14,733 nucleotides of DNA from Bacillota bacterium (GTDB taxonomy: Bacteria > Bacillota > Clostridia > Christensenellales > CAG-138). The stretch spans positions 1-14,733 of the forward strand of contig JAEZIE010000129.1 in the NCBI GenBank assembly GCA_023416175.1, given 5' to 3'. The notes below the pieces were generated by a model. The model saw nothing but the letters and a program-made list of their open reading frames with translations, did no database searches and was not told where the DNA came from. Positions 14,688-14,733 of the stretch are shown here, one piece after another. Positions within the stretch are counted from its first letter, which is position 1, and the number at the start of each line of letters is the position of its first letter. The translations under genes and the position numbers were made by a program.

Positions 14688-14733
14688 TGGATCTTTTAAT
14701 CAACCTCATCAATGCCGCCGTATTGGCGGGCAC
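14687..14733 (+). CDS. Second nucleoside ABC transporter permease (NupQ/YufQ type), only the first 15 codons
   Basis: The start ATG at 14687 overlaps the previous stop as TGATG, and AAAGGAG (14672-14678) lies 8 bases upstream. The visible product begins MDLLINLINAAVLAG, a hydrophobic start like that of the second permease in BMP-type importers, which always follows the first. The rest is beyond the right edge, so identity rests mainly on position. Confidence 0.75.
   Translation, partial: MDLLINLINAAVLAG

Overview
The window reads as chromosomal DNA of a moderately GC-rich low-GC-phylum (Firmicutes/Bacillota) organism, most likely a member of the class Clostridia. The reasons are the order pth-mfd on one strand (the Bacillus/Clostridium arrangement), Gram-positive type lipoproteins with lipoboxes, PrsA/SurA-like foldases, strong AGGAGG-type ribosome binding sites, use of TTG starts, and AT-rich sigma-A promoters in otherwise GC-rich DNA. 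The genus cannot be named from the sequence. Nothing suggests phage, plasmid or defence-island content; this is mostly ordinary chromosomal housekeeping and transport DNA, fully packed, with no gene-free stretch over 300 bases.

Left part, minus strand (1-6155): one probable operon running right to left. A promoter at 6127-6155 drives a CtpE-like P-type cation ATPase (TTG start), followed after 3 bases by pth (peptidyl-tRNA hydrolase). Then comes a 222-base spacer, most of which is a hairpin-rich element with terminal inverted repeats (2991-3144). It is followed by mfd (transcription-repair coupling factor), whose C-terminus lies beyond the left edge.

Middle, plus strand (6219-9079): a divergent promoter drives two tandem lipoproteins of the SurA/PrsA foldase class. 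They look like paralogues; the second keeps a recognisable parvulin core, while the first has lost the usual histidine. The pair ends at a clear intrinsic terminator.

Right part, plus strand (9082-14733): a monocistronic-looking thrC (threonine synthase with an N-terminal zinc ribbon) is followed by a BMP-family nucleoside ABC importer operon. This has a substrate-binding lipoprotein, a terminator, a double-domain ATPase with a TTG start, a first permease, and the first 15 codons of a second permease. The strong promoter of the lipoprotein has a PurBox-like site (12 of 13 positions) in its spacer, which fits a purine nucleoside uptake role under purine control. The terminator after the binding protein and a structured leader before the ATPase would set more binding protein than membrane complex.

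The observations most worth checking are the PurBox-like site, the hairpin element touching the pth stop codon, and the pair of foldases with a long helical insertion in the parvulin region.
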